A stretch of DNA of 64,000 bases from Saururus chinensis (taxonomy: Eukaryota > Streptophyta > Magnoliopsida > Piperales > Saururaceae), in the NCBI GenBank assembly GCA_035235625.1, contig CP141147.1:23790756-23854755 (forward strand). Reading direction: 5' to 3'. The notes beneath the pieces are model-generated. The model had not been told where the DNA came from. It saw nothing but the letters and a program-made list of their open reading frames with translations, and searched no databases. This document shows, piece by piece, positions 20,389 through 32,545 of this stretch. Position 1 is the stretch's first letter. Each line of letters begins with the position of its first letter. The position numbers and the translations under genes are program-made.

Positions 20389-22021
20389 TGTGACAACCAC
20401 CATAAAATATAATTATATTAATAATATATTCTCATTTGACAAGCCGTTGACACACCAAAACACACTTATTTGTCATAGCATCTGCTCATGGAAATAACGG
20501 AGTCATCGCACAACAAAAACATACATCATAATTTCATATGGAATTAAAGAGTTCAACATAATATAATCTAAATATATGTGCCAAGGACACTATGCATAGA
20601 GCTGATAATTATACTTAGTTTTAACTCCAAACATCTCATGCCTTTAAACATTGGGTCACACAAATAGTTACAATGCTTTCTATTGCAACAAACATACAGA
20701 TCATTCAAAAAAAAAATTCCTATTTCACTTCCTCCCTTGCTGTATCACCTATAGAATATATGGGTGGGTGAGTATATTTATATTAATTAGGTTAAACTAA
20801 AATCTAAAAGCATGCTATGCCAAAATCCTTGAAAAATAATTTTAATCTTTTTACATAATCTTTTAGTTGAAGGAAATCATTCAAAAAATAGATCAATTCA
20901 TAAACATACCAATTGAGAAACCGACTGAGAAGCTGTGATACTAGAGGCATACCCATGTGCTCATGGGGCAACAAAGGCCAATTAGGATGGGAGCCTACCT
21001 ATGATGCTCTACACTTTTGTCTGTAAGAACTAATTATTTTTCTCAGCAGGTACCAACAATATGATAATTCTAGTTTTATTCATCACTGAACTATTCATAG
21101 ATTGCACCCACACCCAAAACATAATGTAGCACATACAAACCCTTTCACATATCCAATATATTTCTAGAAAACAAAGCTAAATAAGCACACATGAGAAAAA
21201 TATTTACAAAGAATTAGCTTCTAATAGTAGAGCATGGGTCTAGAGTTTTAAACCCCCTACCTTAACCTTGGGTATTGATTTTTGTAACTACAAAAGTCTC
21301 GAATAGACAAAACGACCTCACCACTGCATCCGTCACACTTGAATAAGTGGAGAACACCTTTTTAACGACTCAATTCAGACTTAAAACAACTTAGAATGAG
21401 GGAAATGAAGTGTGAGGAATGTAGGAGAGTAAGAACTAAAAAACCTAGAGCCTCCAAACCTATTTAGAGGTTTTTGAGGCAATTCCATGCCACATGGCAT
21501 GCGCAACGCACAGACTGAGGGTCCTAGGCCCTGTGGCACTTGTACAGAATGCGCAATACGTCACCAGGCCATGTGGCACATGTAATGTGTGGACCCAGCC
21601 CGATGAACACTCAGAGCGATGTGGAGCGCGCTTACGTCGTGCTCTGTTAGGGCGACTTTGGAGCAGGTGACATGCATCTAGAGCATCATTGCTTGCCGAT
21701 GTGCATCACTGCTCACCAATGCATTGTACGGCCCAAGCGCATTGCAAGAGCTTCTACTTTGCATCATGGCCGACACCAGCCTAACGCAATAAATATTTTT
21801 TTTTTAAATCAAATATTTAAACGTACATAACTTTCCCTTGTGAACTCCGATATTCGATACAAATGGTTCCAAACTTGCTATTTTCATCTTTCATAGGTCT
21901 ATCACAACTTTATGGAAAAATCACAAAATACTAATCTTTAAATAATTAAAAATTGCTAAAAACTTGAATATTTGCCTTATTGGAGGTAGAAAATTATACT
22001 AAAAATTATGGTAATTACAAT
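20389..22021 (-). mobile_element. LTR-like sequence, probably minus orientation
   Basis: Starts TGTGACAACC next to the LINE relic and meets TTGTCACA at 22021-22028, giving matching inverted ends. Read on the minus strand it has the layout of long gypsy LTRs (AT-rich first part, GTTCACAAGGGAAAGTTATG block, GC-rich middle, closing GGTGGTTGTCACA). No matching 5-bp target duplication was found, so the bounds are uncertain. Confidence 0.4.
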
Positions 22022-22305
22022 TGTCACATCCCTAAGTTTTTTTGCAAATCTCTATGAATTTCCTATTATTTTTTTGACCATTTTTAGCCAAAAGTGTGAT
22101 GCTTTGGCATATTTGATTCTTTGTATTTTACCTAGAATTTATACTGATCGTCGGGTGTGGTGGGGCTTTGTTGTGACCTTTTGGCTTCGACACATAATAG
22201 ATATTTTTGGTACAAAGTTTGGATATACGATGGAATGACGCATAAAATGATTATGCGGAAAAAAATAAAAATATAAGATTGTGCATGTAATAAGGGACCT
22301 TGGCA

Positions 22306-22313
22306 TATAAAGG
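22306..22313 (+). promoter_or_regulatory. TATA box of the LTR-like sequence
   Basis: TATAAAGG about 285 bp from the TGTCACATCC start, at the distance seen for the TATA boxes of the two giant LTRs from their U3 ends. Confidence 0.45.
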
Positions 22314-22723
22314 CCGGATCTAATGCATTTGATGGGATTTGGGCACATTAGAAAGTGGTCTCGGTGCGTACATAGGAGGTTGGTCCATAATGGGAACAGA
22401 AAAAAAAGAAAAGCAAGGTGCTGCTCACTATCGCAATTGCTTCTTTCCTGAGTGGTCCAAAAGGATTGAGGCAGCTCATGAGAACCCAATCTCCCTCTAG
22501 ACCCTTTGCAACACCTCCTCCCTTCATGAACCAACTACCTCTTTCCGGATTTGGCACTGTCGAACGGGCACGAGTCTGATGGTAATGGTTAGGGTTTGCC
22601 AACACACCTTCCTTGCTTCTCCAGGGGATCCCTTATTTGACCGCTTATGCATTTTGTGTATCTAGAGCACCATTGTCACCTCCGGCTGTCACCGTCCCTA
22701 GCCAATTTTTGGTATGCCCTAAC

Positions 22724-24876
22724 TAAGGGTGCTAACGAGCCGAGTCGAACCAAGTTTTTAGGTTTTTTGACTCGAGCTCGATTTCAGAAAACTCGGCTCA
22801 AGCTCGATTGTCCATCTAGATGCTTGGCTTGAGCTCGGTTTGGCCAACAAGCTCGAAACTTGATTTCAGCTCGAGCTCAAAAATATACTATAGCAGTTCG
22901 AACCTATGTTCGAATTGAGCTCGAATCCCATTTACAAACCAAACTATTTTTCTTCGTAAAAAACCATAATAATTTAGAAAATCGCATCAACATTACAAAA
23001 ATAAAAAAATTATAACAAACACAATTCTATTATATTAAAGTTGTAAATATTACTTCAAAATCTATAGTTAAAATAAGTCAATAAATTACTTTACAAAAAA
23101 AATTAATTGGTCACCAAAAATTTAACTAATGTTATTCAAATCTCTTATATAATAGATATAATTATATAAATAATATTAAAAAATAATAATTACCTAAATA
23201 ACGAAAAGAGAAAAATATTTACCAATATGGTATTCATTTTCCCTACACAGGCACTAGTGACTACCTAATTTTTTTAAAAAAAAATTATAATTTCGTCATT
23301 CTAAAAGACAAAATCAATATAATGTACTAATTTCGTGATTCTAAATGACGAAATCAATATAATCTATTGATTCCGTCCTTTTAAAGGATAAAATCAGTAC
23401 AATGTACCGATTTTGTCATTTGGAAAGATGAAATCAATGATGAAATGATTTTGTCGTCTTTGTCTCTCCTCTTTCTTATCACTCTCTCCTCTCTCGATTC
23501 ACTCTCTTTTCTCTCTATTCACTTTCTCCCTCCTCTCTCTTTTGGCTATCTGTCTCCTCTTTCTCTCTCTTATATCTCTCTCTTCACAAACGCTCTCTAT
23601 TTACTCTCTCATCTCTATATCTCTATTCAATTTCTCCCTCCTATCTCTTTTGGTTATCTCTCTTCTTCTCTCATCTTTCTCACTCTTCACTTTCTCTTCT
23701 CTCTCTCCTCTTCTTTCTCTTTCTCTCTCCCTGTCTCTCTCTCATGTGCGTGACGTGAGCCCAACTTTGAGAAGTGGGGAGAAAGTAGGAAATTTTCATT
23801 TAATTTCTTTCTTACTTATATATTATATGTTGAAATATTAAATTTTAAATAAAATATTATGTATTTGTGAATGATGAAATTAATATATATTTTTTAAAAT
23901 TTTTCATGATTTCATCCTTTAGAAAAGAGGAGAGAGAGAAGAGAAAGAGAATAGAAAGAAAGAGGAGAGAGATAACTGAAAAAGGAGGAGAGAGAGTGAA
24001 TAGAGAGAGGAGAGAGAGAAGAGAGACAAAATCAATTCATTACTGATTCCGTCCTTCCAAAGGATGAAGTTAGTACATTGTATTAATTTAAGTATACTCA
24101 TTTCGTCATTCTAAAGGATAAAATTATAAAAAATTTTAAAAAAAACCACGCAGGTGTCGGTGCCTAGCTGATGCCTCTGCGGCAAAAAGGGACACCATAT
24201 TGGTAAATATTTTTCTCTCCCCATTATTTTGATAGTTATTTTTTTAAATATTATTTATATAAATTTTCCTATATAAATTCTCTCATTTCATCAATATGAT
24301 TGGTTGAATTAAGAATGTTTATTATGAAAGTAGAATTACATATTTATATTTGTTAGGATTAGAATAATTAAAGGTAGTATTTAAAAAGTAAATAATATTA
24401 TATAGTGAATAAGGGTAGAATAGGAATAAATAATTTATCGTACTTACATTCTTAATTTTATTAGTAGTAAGATTTATAATTATTTGAAATATAATAGCAT
24501 AATATGTGTATTATATACCATATTATATAGTATATTATATACTATGTATTAATGTATATATAGTATATATATTATAAAATAATATAAAATGTTATGGGCA
24601 CAAGAAAGGTAAAAGTTAAGAAATTTATATAATATGGGTATAATAGGTAAGAAGTGATATATAACAAATTGAGTCGAGTTCGAGCCAAGCTTCGAGTCGA
24701 ATCGATTAGGTGTCGAGTCAAGTCGATTCGAGTTGGCCCATGTTCGAGATCGGCTAGTTTGCTTTAGAGTTTGAACCGAGCTCGAGTTGAGCTCCCTTCG
24801 AGCCGAGCCAAATTTGAGTCGAACCAAGCCGAGCCTGTTCACCTCGACGAGTTGGCTTGACTCGTTAGCAGCCTTA
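22724..24876. mobile_element. hAT-like non-autonomous element, 2153 bp
   Basis: Terminal inverted repeats TAAGGGTGCTAACGAGCC and the complement of CTCGTTAGCAGCCTTA. Flanks GCCCTAAC (22716-22723) and GCCCTACC (24877-24884) are an 8-bp duplication with one change. TIR form and 8-bp duplication fit the hAT superfamily. Next to the ends are clusters of GAGCTCGA/TCGAGCC words in inverted arrangement. No transposase frame is present. Frames at 24549-24999 read through these repeats. Confidence 0.75.
23210..24217. repeat. Inner fold-back with ATTTCGTC tandem units
   Basis: AGAAAAATATTTACCAATATGG (about 23210-23231) is repeated in inverted form at about 24194-24216. Just inside are tandem units of about 50 bp carrying AATTTCGTCATTCTAAA...GACGAAATCAATATAAT (23285-23455) and inverted copies at about 24010-24130. 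A CT-rich tract (23455-23740) faces a GA-rich tract (23920-24030), so the whole kilobase can pair with itself. Confidence 0.8.
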
Positions 24877-25019
24877 GCCCTACCTCTACGATCACTACAA
24901 AGCCAGCCAAAGCTATTGCCTTTTCCTTTCAACTTCTCCTTGCATCTGCTAGCACCACCATCGTTCTCCATTGGACTTCACCTCATCCAGCCTCCATGAT
25001 TGTAACGGAGCCATCCAAG

Positions 25020-25440
25020 GTGGCAGTAGCTTCTCTCTGCCTTTACTTGTGTCTGCACAAGCTTTCTCTTCCTCGGCTTAGTAGGTAAGGACCCTGGATC
25101 TTCTTGGGCGGGCTTGACTAGTGATAGTGAGGTACTTGAGAAGAATGCCAGGGAGAAGGAACAGAGGCTCCTCGTCCTCGAGTTGTAGCTCTACAAGGTT
25201 TGTCTCTGCTTCCACATTTATTACAAGCTCACTGATGTCCCCGATCAGTCGACATATCCATAATGGTAGTGCTCGATGACTGACACGAACCTTGTGAAGG
25301 CCCTGGTGAACCAGTTCATGAATTGGGGGTAGTAGATTGGTGGAATGAAGATGATAACCCTTGAAAGAACTACCACCATCTGAGCCGTCATTGATGAAAA
25401 ATTTAGGGAACATGAACAGATAGGCCACATCTTCCCTATG
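25020..25440. other. Gene-like but unidentified stretch
   Basis: GC content and codon texture are above the surroundings, and a minus frame of 116 codons is open (25078-25428). The plus strand also reads plausible text (for example TDTNLVKALVNQFMNWG and LERTTTI) but with stops. I cannot identify it; it may be a captured gene fragment or leader of a retroelement. Confidence 0.25.
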
Positions 25441-28205
25441 TTGATTTGTGAAATTTTGTGTTGATTAGGAACAATGCTAGTGTTAAATTGGGTTTAATTT
25501 GATTGATTGATTTGGTTAGTCAGAAGTATTATTTGACCCAATGTGAAATGAGTGATCTTGGCATGCAATTCAATTAAGGAAAGGTTGACTTAGCGGGAAC
25601 TATTATTTATAGAAAATATACGCTCAAGAATATTACTAAAGGATTGAGATAGATGTCAAACAACGGAAGCTCTTGGAGGTTTTAGATTGAAGTACAGACT
25701 AATGTTGGTATTAGACTCTTCTAGTGATGTTGTCGAGTCAGGACTCCAGATTGCCCCTACAACTTTAAACATCTCTCTCTCGAATTGTTGATGACTCTAA
25801 TGTCAATTCTACTACTAACACCACTACCATTGTATGCTCGCCATCCAACATTATGGGATACGAGGTAAGGGACTTTTGAAGTCATAATTTCATAATAGCA
25901 TACTTTAAATATTTCGTAGCATGCTAGAAATATTGACTTAGTGCTTTGGATGTTCGATGCTAATTCAATTGTATGTTAAGTGGGAAATATAATGAAATTT
26001 AGTATGTTTAATCGTGCATATGATGTGCATGTAAGCCCTGAGCATATGTTATGTATGTAGAAAATATGTGTGTACTAATGATAGCTAGTGAGTATGTTAG
26101 TATGCTATATGTTGAATTACGAGTATGTGATGCACAAGTATGATGAAGTATGTGTATGAGATACAATTTGTGATGGATATACAGATGTATGATGGGTATG
26201 CGTACGTGTGAAGGATATGTGGATGTGTGTGGATCAGACGTATGTGCAATGTATAGTGCATGGTGGTAGAGGGTCATGCATGGATTTGGATGCGGATTTG
26301 TAACCGTATAACAAAAGATGGAGGATGTACGTTTGATGGATGTGGATTGGAGTGGATGAGTGGGTTTTGAATTGGATTGTACATTGGGGTTTCAATAAGT
26401 AAACAGATTTAGGGTTTGGTGCCTTATGGTAGATTGTCATATAGTAAGAGTGTACAACATAATTGTATAAGCATAACATACATATTATAAAGTAGAAAGT
26501 AAGATAAGTAAGGTATTAGTAAGAGGTTATAAGTAGAACGAGATTTTAGGTCTTAGTTTCAAGATTTTTGAGTAAGATGATTTAGCCAAAAGGTGGATGG
26601 TGGAGACTGTATGAATATGTAAGGATTGTTGTATAGTGAATTATGATTATGAGTTGGATGGGTTTAGTGAAGTATGCTGCCTTAATGAACTAGGGTTTTA
26701 GAATGGGCTCAGCTTCTAATTAATCCGTGGAAGACTATAAGACTGAAGAATTTTATAGAATAATTTTATACAAATAAATTACTTAAAGTAAAGTTGAATT
26801 ATGAGCAAAACTAATATAATAGTATTGTGAGTTTGAGACTTGAGGGTTTCAACAAATTAAGTTTCGTGTTTGAGCTAGTTGATAATATGTCGGCTGAGCA
26901 TTTCTCATGTCTTTCCATATTATTTATCCTACATGATGTTGTCTGTGTGTTGTAACTAAGCCCAGAAGTCTAATGCTCAATTGAGAACGATGAATGCATT
27001 TGATTTTGTCTTAGTGTTATATTAAGCAAAGATGTTTGATGCTTTATTGTGATCATTGTATATCTGCCCTTAGTTGGTATTGTATGATTCTGCCCAAGAA
27101 TGACATTGTAAGATTCTAGACCAAGAGTAGCATTGTATGATTTTTGCCCTTATTTGGCACTATATGGCCTTTAGTTGGCACTGTATGGCCCCCAATGTGA
27201 GCATTTGCGTACCCCATGAGCATAGGTGTGTCTTGCCTTCTGAAAAGTCTATGACATCTAGTTACTCCCCGGAGGTTAAGGTAATGCACTATTGACATTC
27301 ATTTCCATTTCAATACTGGAGTTTATTAATTATAATGAACTTTAGTGGTCGATAGTATATGTACGGATATAAGAGATAGTAAGTTTTTAAGTAAATTTGT
27401 AAGATTTTGAGCAAGATTGTCAGTGTAAGATTCCAAGTAAAACTGTAAGAGTATGTTCTAAGTAAGACTGTAAGCCTATATTTCCAAGGAAGACTGAAAG
27501 TAAGCGTATATTTTTTAGCAAGACCGTAAGAGTGAGAATTTGAGGAAGATGGTATGAGTAAGTCTATAATAATGTTCTGAGTTAGATTGTAAGTGTAAGG
27601 ATTGCACGAATAAGGCTATAAGTGTAAGAGAGGCAAGATAGTATGTATTGTGCATGATCATTAGATTATGCAACTTTGTTATATTTGTATGTTTTATGTT
27701 TAATGATTGAGTTGCATGAACGCATTTATATATGGACTTATAGAGTTCACTATTTAAATTTCCCCTATTGAGTATTTTATAATGAGTATGAAAATACTCA
27801 TATTCCCTTTCTTTTTAGCCTCAATATTCGGGAGGCTTTTGCAGGTTTGTGATAGAGGAGAGCTCTTAGAGATGAACGCTTGTTTCTGTGGGTAGATTGA
27901 TTGTTGTTGGCTTAGGCATACCCTCTAACTCATTGCGAGTCTTTATTACTTGTGTCACGATCTAATGTATGGGGTGAAGTAAAATTTAAGATGTTTATAC
28001 TCTCTTGACTTGTAATTTGGATTACACTACAGACTGTTATGATATATGTACTGAGGGATGTCTGTGATAAATTTGTATTTAAAGCCTATGATCATAACAA
28101 TTTATTTCATACATTTATTTTTTAGTAGTGCTTTAGAAGATTTGGTTTGGTCTTATAATGATTGAAAGGAAAAAAATTTATATGGAAAAAATTGATGTGT
28201 GATAT
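25441..28205. repeat. AT-rich LTR-like DNA with degenerate short repeats
   Basis: TATG-rich stretch at 26030-26280. Repeated TTGGCACTRTATGGCC words lie at 27060-27200. Degenerate units of about 30-40 bp with AAGTAAGACTGTAAG occur at 27370-27640. No gene is seen. Confidence 0.5.
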
Positions 28206-28383
28206 TTTAAATTATAAAACTACTTCCACAGGTTTCGCATTTTATTATTTTTTTCGATTTACAACCATTATATTGTATAAAAATCTATTTTTAATTCTTT
28301 GAACACAAGGCGGGCATACATCTTGTAGTTTTAAAGGAAAATGTAGAATTAGGGGCATTGTTTTTAGTCCTAGGTTAGGTTCC

Positions 28384-29906
28384 GTCAAAATAGGGAAATT
28401 CGTATTGCAAACTTGATGTTTGATATGATGCTTGATCTGCATGTTGTAAGTTGGAACTCAAAAACATGTTGTAAACAAGGTTCAAAGACTCTGTGTGATC
28501 TAAGAAAAGAACATATATGCCAACTGATAGTTAAATCACCGGCTGGATTTGTCAATAGGTGAAGGTTGTTATAGACAGACATGATATAGTTTTCCAATCA
28601 CAATACTCTATTTCAAGGTTTCACAATCATATTATGGTAGATCTTATTGTTGAGAAGTGGTAAGCTCGTTCAAATCTATCACAAAAAAATAATGTGTCTT
28701 TGCAATACATTGTGGAATTCATGTGGTTTAGTGCAATCCCAAAGGGCGTCATATTCATGGGGTTGAGCAAACTGATTTCCCTCCTAGTGATTTTTGAAGA
28801 CTGATTTTATTGTCATGAATATTGATTGTTATTAGTATATAAATAAGATTAGCTATGTGTTCAAGGAGGCACTATTGGAAACTCTGATTTGTCCATGTCA
28901 ACTACAAGGTGTGAAGTGTCATGGATTGATTATTATACATATTATATATTTTTACTATGATTTTTGGAAAATAATGTTTGTTGTTATGGAGGGTTATTTG
29001 AAAATTCAAAAGCTTTCAGACTGAGATGCTACTATATGTGAGTCTATACTTTTTACCATTCAAGGTTTACAAGGTGCTGCTGAAATAAATTTTGCATACA
29101 ATCTTGAGGTTTTTTCAGGTTGTTCTTGCTTGCAACTATCTACAATTTTATACTAGATAGCAGCTACGAGCACCCATTGTATATCGATTCATCCTTTACA
29201 AACTCAAGGTCAAGTTTTCTCTCACCCAAGGAGAATGATGTTGGTTGTATGAGTCTACAAACGAGTCGTATTAGCCTACAAATTAATTCTATATTGAGGC
29301 AACTTAATAAAGAGGTTAGCAGCTTGAAGAAGCGTAAAGATAGGCTTGGAGTTTGCTACAATGCCTTAAATCTATCGATTGACCCATATGTATGATCAGT
29401 CATTTGCTTTTCGGCTTGGATGTGGAGTTCCCACACCATAAGAGATCGATGAATTATTGTGTACACTTATCTTTCAGCAATGCGATCAATCAGTTCTCTA
29501 TGGATGATTGATCATTATGATCTGCATTTTGTTGGGATTATTTTTGGATTCAAAATTTATATTTTCATCTAAAGGTCTTTTACTTGGTTTGGACTTTTAA
29601 TTTCGTGGTTTTTGACTTATTTAAGTTTTTTTTACTTATTTTCTTTATTTTTGATTTGTTAGTTGTGATTTAGTTTTAGATTGTACTATTTCACTCACAA
29701 CTAGTGCCACCAAGGCTTATATAAGTGTATGACGTTGTATTGGTAGCTAGTAATGTATAATTTTCTATGCATATATATTAAAGAAGAGGAAATAAAATTT
29801 TTTAATTTTTCTCTAATATTTTGTGAGTTTACTTGTATATTTTGCGAGAGAGATACCTGCAGCCGGATAAGTCTAGTAGAATGTTTTCTATCAATTTTTC
29901 CCATCA
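28384..29906 (+). mobile_element. Relic of the TGATG/CATCA non-autonomous LTR element
   Basis: 28390-28670 and 28850-28930 align by eye with 62570-62830 and 62950-63040 of the complete copy at 59618-63933 (shared words GATGTTTGATATRATG, TTGTAAGTTGGAAYTCAAAAAC, GTTCAAGGAGG, AAGGTGTGAAGTG). The last part (about 29560-29906) aligns with the LTRs of that copy, ending ATGTTTTCTATCAAT...CCCATCA. Between them 29120-29395 holds an open frame of 91 codons, described separately. The left bound is where the similarity starts. Confidence 0.65.
29120..29395 (+). other. Open frame inside the LTR-element relic, unidentified
   Basis: 91 codons, MFLLATIYNF...SIDPYV, with a basic heptad-like stretch SLQINSILRQLNKEVSSLKKR that could form a short coiled coil. 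It is preceded by TTTTTTCAG, a splice-acceptor-like tract (about 29111-29119). I know no relative. The complete copy at 59618-63933 has no clear counterpart. Confidence 0.25.
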
Positions 29907-30428
29907 CCAAGTGGGGTCTTAGCAAAAGTCAAAATAAAAATTTTATACTCTAATTGGTGGGTTAGTTTGGTTTGTGTTGGGTTTGAGTTTAACTAAATTC
30001 AAGTAAGGTCAAGTTTAGGTTACTATTTTTAAAATAGTAATAGATTTAGGTTTGGCATTACTTGACTCAAACTGACCCCGTCATCACTATTTCAACCCGT
30101 ATAGATGGCAAGTGCGCATAGACCTTCAAACTAGGAAACATATTTCCCTTGTTAAAAAAAAAAACAGAAACTTGAACGCGTTTTGTTAATGGAAAGCACA
30201 TACATGCAAACAACGAAGTTGGACTAGTCATCCAACAAGCATAAGGATTCATGTATCCATGACAGACAACACACAAGACACACTGCTCTCCCTGCCTACC
30301 AGAACGCTAAGCACGATCCATCACCAAAAAAGAAGAGAGGGGAAAACAGTAACTACAGAAAACATCAAGTAAAACTTAAATATATAGAAATACCCAGATC
30401 CATCCCCACCCAGACGGACCAGACTGAC
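29907..30428. other. 3' flank of the second B3-like gene
   Basis: No further gene recognised. The last 130 bp before the stop codon are the presumed 3' untranslated region. Confidence 0.35.
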
Positions 30429-30857
30429 TTATTCATGTTCAGAAGGCCCATCATTCATTTCATCTTCCATTGTGTCCATACGTGGGTCTTGGTCTTCCTG
30501 GAAATCAAAGATCACCACGCCTTCAGCATCCTTGTAGGCCCAAAGGCTCATGAAAGTGTCCGGTTCCAAGATGCCCATAAAAAGCATGCGCCTCCAGTTT
30601 GTGCTAAGGGCCCATTTGTTGTCCTCAACCCTCAGTATCATCTCGGCCGGTTTGTCATCTGATTCGCAAACGTTTTGGCTCCCACACTTCAGTCCCTCCG
30701 GGCTGCTGCACTGGCCCTTCTCATCGGCGGACAAGAACCGGTCGAGGTTTGCCGGGGCTGGATCGGGAAGCGTTAGCGGGCTCGTGGAACTGACGATTCC
30801 TCTCAAGAGTTCGTTAGTGAACTCGATGAGGCAGATGAACTCGCTAGTGTCACTCAT
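30429..30857 (-). CDS. Small B3 (DUF313-like) domain protein, paralogue 2
   Basis: 142 residues from MSDTSEF; an upstream in-frame ATG at 30866 would add MVA, but MSD matches the paralogue at 6064-6507. Shared sequence includes FICLIEFTNEL, the LTLPDPAPANLDRFLSADE segment, the SPEGLKCGSQNV segment, and WALSTNWRRMLFMG...SLWAYKD...VVIFDF, in the order of a plant B3/DUF313 domain. The C-terminus differs from the paralogue: here it is acidic (EDQDPRMDTMEDEMNDGPSEHE), there basic. The frame is intact, intronless and GC-rich against AT-rich flanks. A nuclear DNA-binding role is inferred from the family only. Confidence 0.62.
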   Translation of the reverse strand: MSDTSEFICLIEFTNELLRGIVSSTSPLTLPDPAPANLDRFLSADEKGQCSSPEGLKCGSQNVCESDDKPAEMILRVEDNKWALSTNWRRMLFMGILEPDTFMSLWAYKDAEGVVIFDFQEDQDPRMDTMEDEMNDGPSEHE

Positions 30858-31065
30858 TGCAACCAAATTGAGAATCCTTTATCCACCGAGAAGGAAATTG
30901 AATCACTTGATCAACTCGAAGATGGGAGTGCAACGGCAGTGGCAACAAGTACTAATTCATAGTCTTTTGTGTTAAGTACATAAATACTAGTGACACGGTA
31001 ATCATGTTGTGCTGGGTTGGTTGCATCCTTTTGCCATGAGCCATGAGCAACATCATTTAAGTGTG
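30858..31065 (-). promoter_or_regulatory. Promoter/5' leader conserved with the first B3-like gene
   Basis: Read on the minus strand it aligns with 5870-6063 through TTGTCATGTGTCATG, TTGCTCATGGC, CAAAAGGATGCAA, the TATTTATG box (30980-30986), CACAAAAG, TTGCCACTGC and GTGATTCA. The box is about 125 bp from the ATG. The proximal 30 bp contain extra sequence compared with the paralogue. Confidence 0.7.
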
Positions 31066-31379
31066 ATGAACGGAGATAACATGACACATGACAACAGCTG
31101 ATCTTTGGGTGTGTAAACTAGAGTCAAGCTGAGGGTTCAGATACACGAAGTCAGGTGAGAGTGGCCACTCAGCAGACACCGGCTGCAGTGTGAAAATACG
31201 GTCCACGTTTTCACGCATGGATACAGCCCGCGTCAGCTACTGGCTACTACACAGGCATCTAAACATATACAGATGTGAATGAGTGAGACCGTAGCTAACT
31301 AGAAAACCGAAAACAAAATTAACTAACAAAATTAAGGATTATAGAAAACTTTTTAGCTCTTAGATTCCAGTTTCCTAAC
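31066..31379. other. Intergenic, no feature recognised
   Basis: Distal upstream region of the B3-like gene. An ACACCGGCTGCAGTGTGAAAA...TTTTCAC stretch can form a small hairpin. Confidence 0.3.
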
Positions 31380-31770
31380 TTTTGGGAACATAGACAGGTG
31401 TTGTAGAGCAAGGTAATCTTGCTAAAGTAGCAATGCAAAGTGAACAGCCATAGTGTTGCACACTTGCAAAGGGAGCGAGGTAATCCACCATGGTGTCAGC
31501 CTCTTGGAAGATATGGTGCATGCTGATTTCTTAGGAATGAATCAATTAATCAATTTCATCAATGAGAGGATGAAGTTGCCAAGGAATACGCACTATTCTT
31601 AAGAATCACAGAAAGATGTGAATGAGTGAGACATGAAGACTCAGCTAATTAAGAGATGGATTTGAAGGTCACTACATAATGAATACCCTCAACTAAGGCT
31701 CTAGTTTCAATATTTACATGCAGTGGTAGAGTATATTTTCCTTTGACAAACTATCTGATTATTGACGTGT
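31380..31770 (-). pseudogene. RNase H-like relic of a retroelement (minus strand)
   Basis: A minus-strand reading with few interruptions gives IPWQLHPLIDEID, then ISMHHIFQEADTMVDYLA (about 31470-31600) and ASVQHYGCSLCIATL. The HHIF-x-EAD-x2-VDYLA pattern fits the C-terminal part of the plant RNase H-like (RVT_3) domain found in LINE proteins. No active-site set survives and no flanking RT was found. Confidence 0.45.
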
Positions 31771-32545
31771 AATTTTGAGTCTAATGGTTGAGTTGTTCAT
31801 TGTGTAATTGAAGACTCGAGACAGAATCAGAAGGTGACCACATTCTAATTTATAAGTTTTCAGAGGTAAAGAATCATACATATCAAGGCACTCTAAGTTT
31901 ATAATTCATAAATAATTTAATGAGTGAAATTTTGGATAGGAAACAGAGAATTTTAATTTTATGATTTTACTGATCAATCTTATCGTTTGGTTTAAATAAG
32001 TTTGAACTGTAGTGTGCATTCCACGCTCACTGGAATTGTGTTGCTCTCATAATATTTGGTCTATGATTGCAAATCGCTCCATAGTATTGTCCACTCCATA
32101 TTGAACTCGGTAAAAAATTGCAAATCGTCTGCCTAGCCGGTTCAATCCTTAATTGCTTAATTTGTGTTATATATGATTCTTGTTTGAGAGACAAGTTCTA
32201 GTGTATACCCTAAATCTCCCTTCTCTTTACCCTTCCCTCTATTATCTAAGTCTCCATTTTCCCTCTCCTCTCGTACTCTCAAGTCTTGAGTTTTTAATTA
32301 CTTTAATTTTTATTTTTAATTAAAATTTACAATTAAGCTCTCACACACTCAATCCTCAATATTTAAGTTTTCAATTCTCAAGCTTTCTTCTCCTCCATCA
32401 AGTTGGACAACCGGCAACTCAAGTCTAAATGTTCAAGCATCAAGGTAAGTAAATTTGATTTAATAATTTAATTTTTAGTTTAATTTTCATCTTATTTCTC
32501 TTACTATTTTTTTGTTTTAAAATATATGGAGATGTCTCCCCCTCC
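31771..32545. other. Intergenic, no feature recognised
   Basis: AT-rich with a pyrimidine-rich stretch at 32205-32290; no gene or repeat recognised. It may contain the undelimited 5' end of the hAT element to its right. Confidence 0.3.

Larger units (their letters stand above)
22022..28205 (+). mobile_element. Long gypsy LTR-like sequence, split by an hAT-like element
   Basis: TGTCACATCCCTAAG at 22022 is a usual opening of long LTRs of Tekay/Del-type gypsy elements. A TATA box (CATATAAAGG, 22305-22313) follows about 285 bp later, and long non-coding sequence extends to a GTGTGATA-like end near 28195-28205. Without the inserted element the length would be about 4 kb, similar to the LTRs at 35142 and 47993. 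The right end is approximate and no target duplication was identified. The gene-like piece 25020-25440 lies inside it. Confidence 0.4.

Noticed and set aside
24549-24999. Frames of 140 and 70 codons on opposite strands
   Set aside because: They read through the GAGCTCGA-type inverted words at the end of the hAT-like element; no conserved product.
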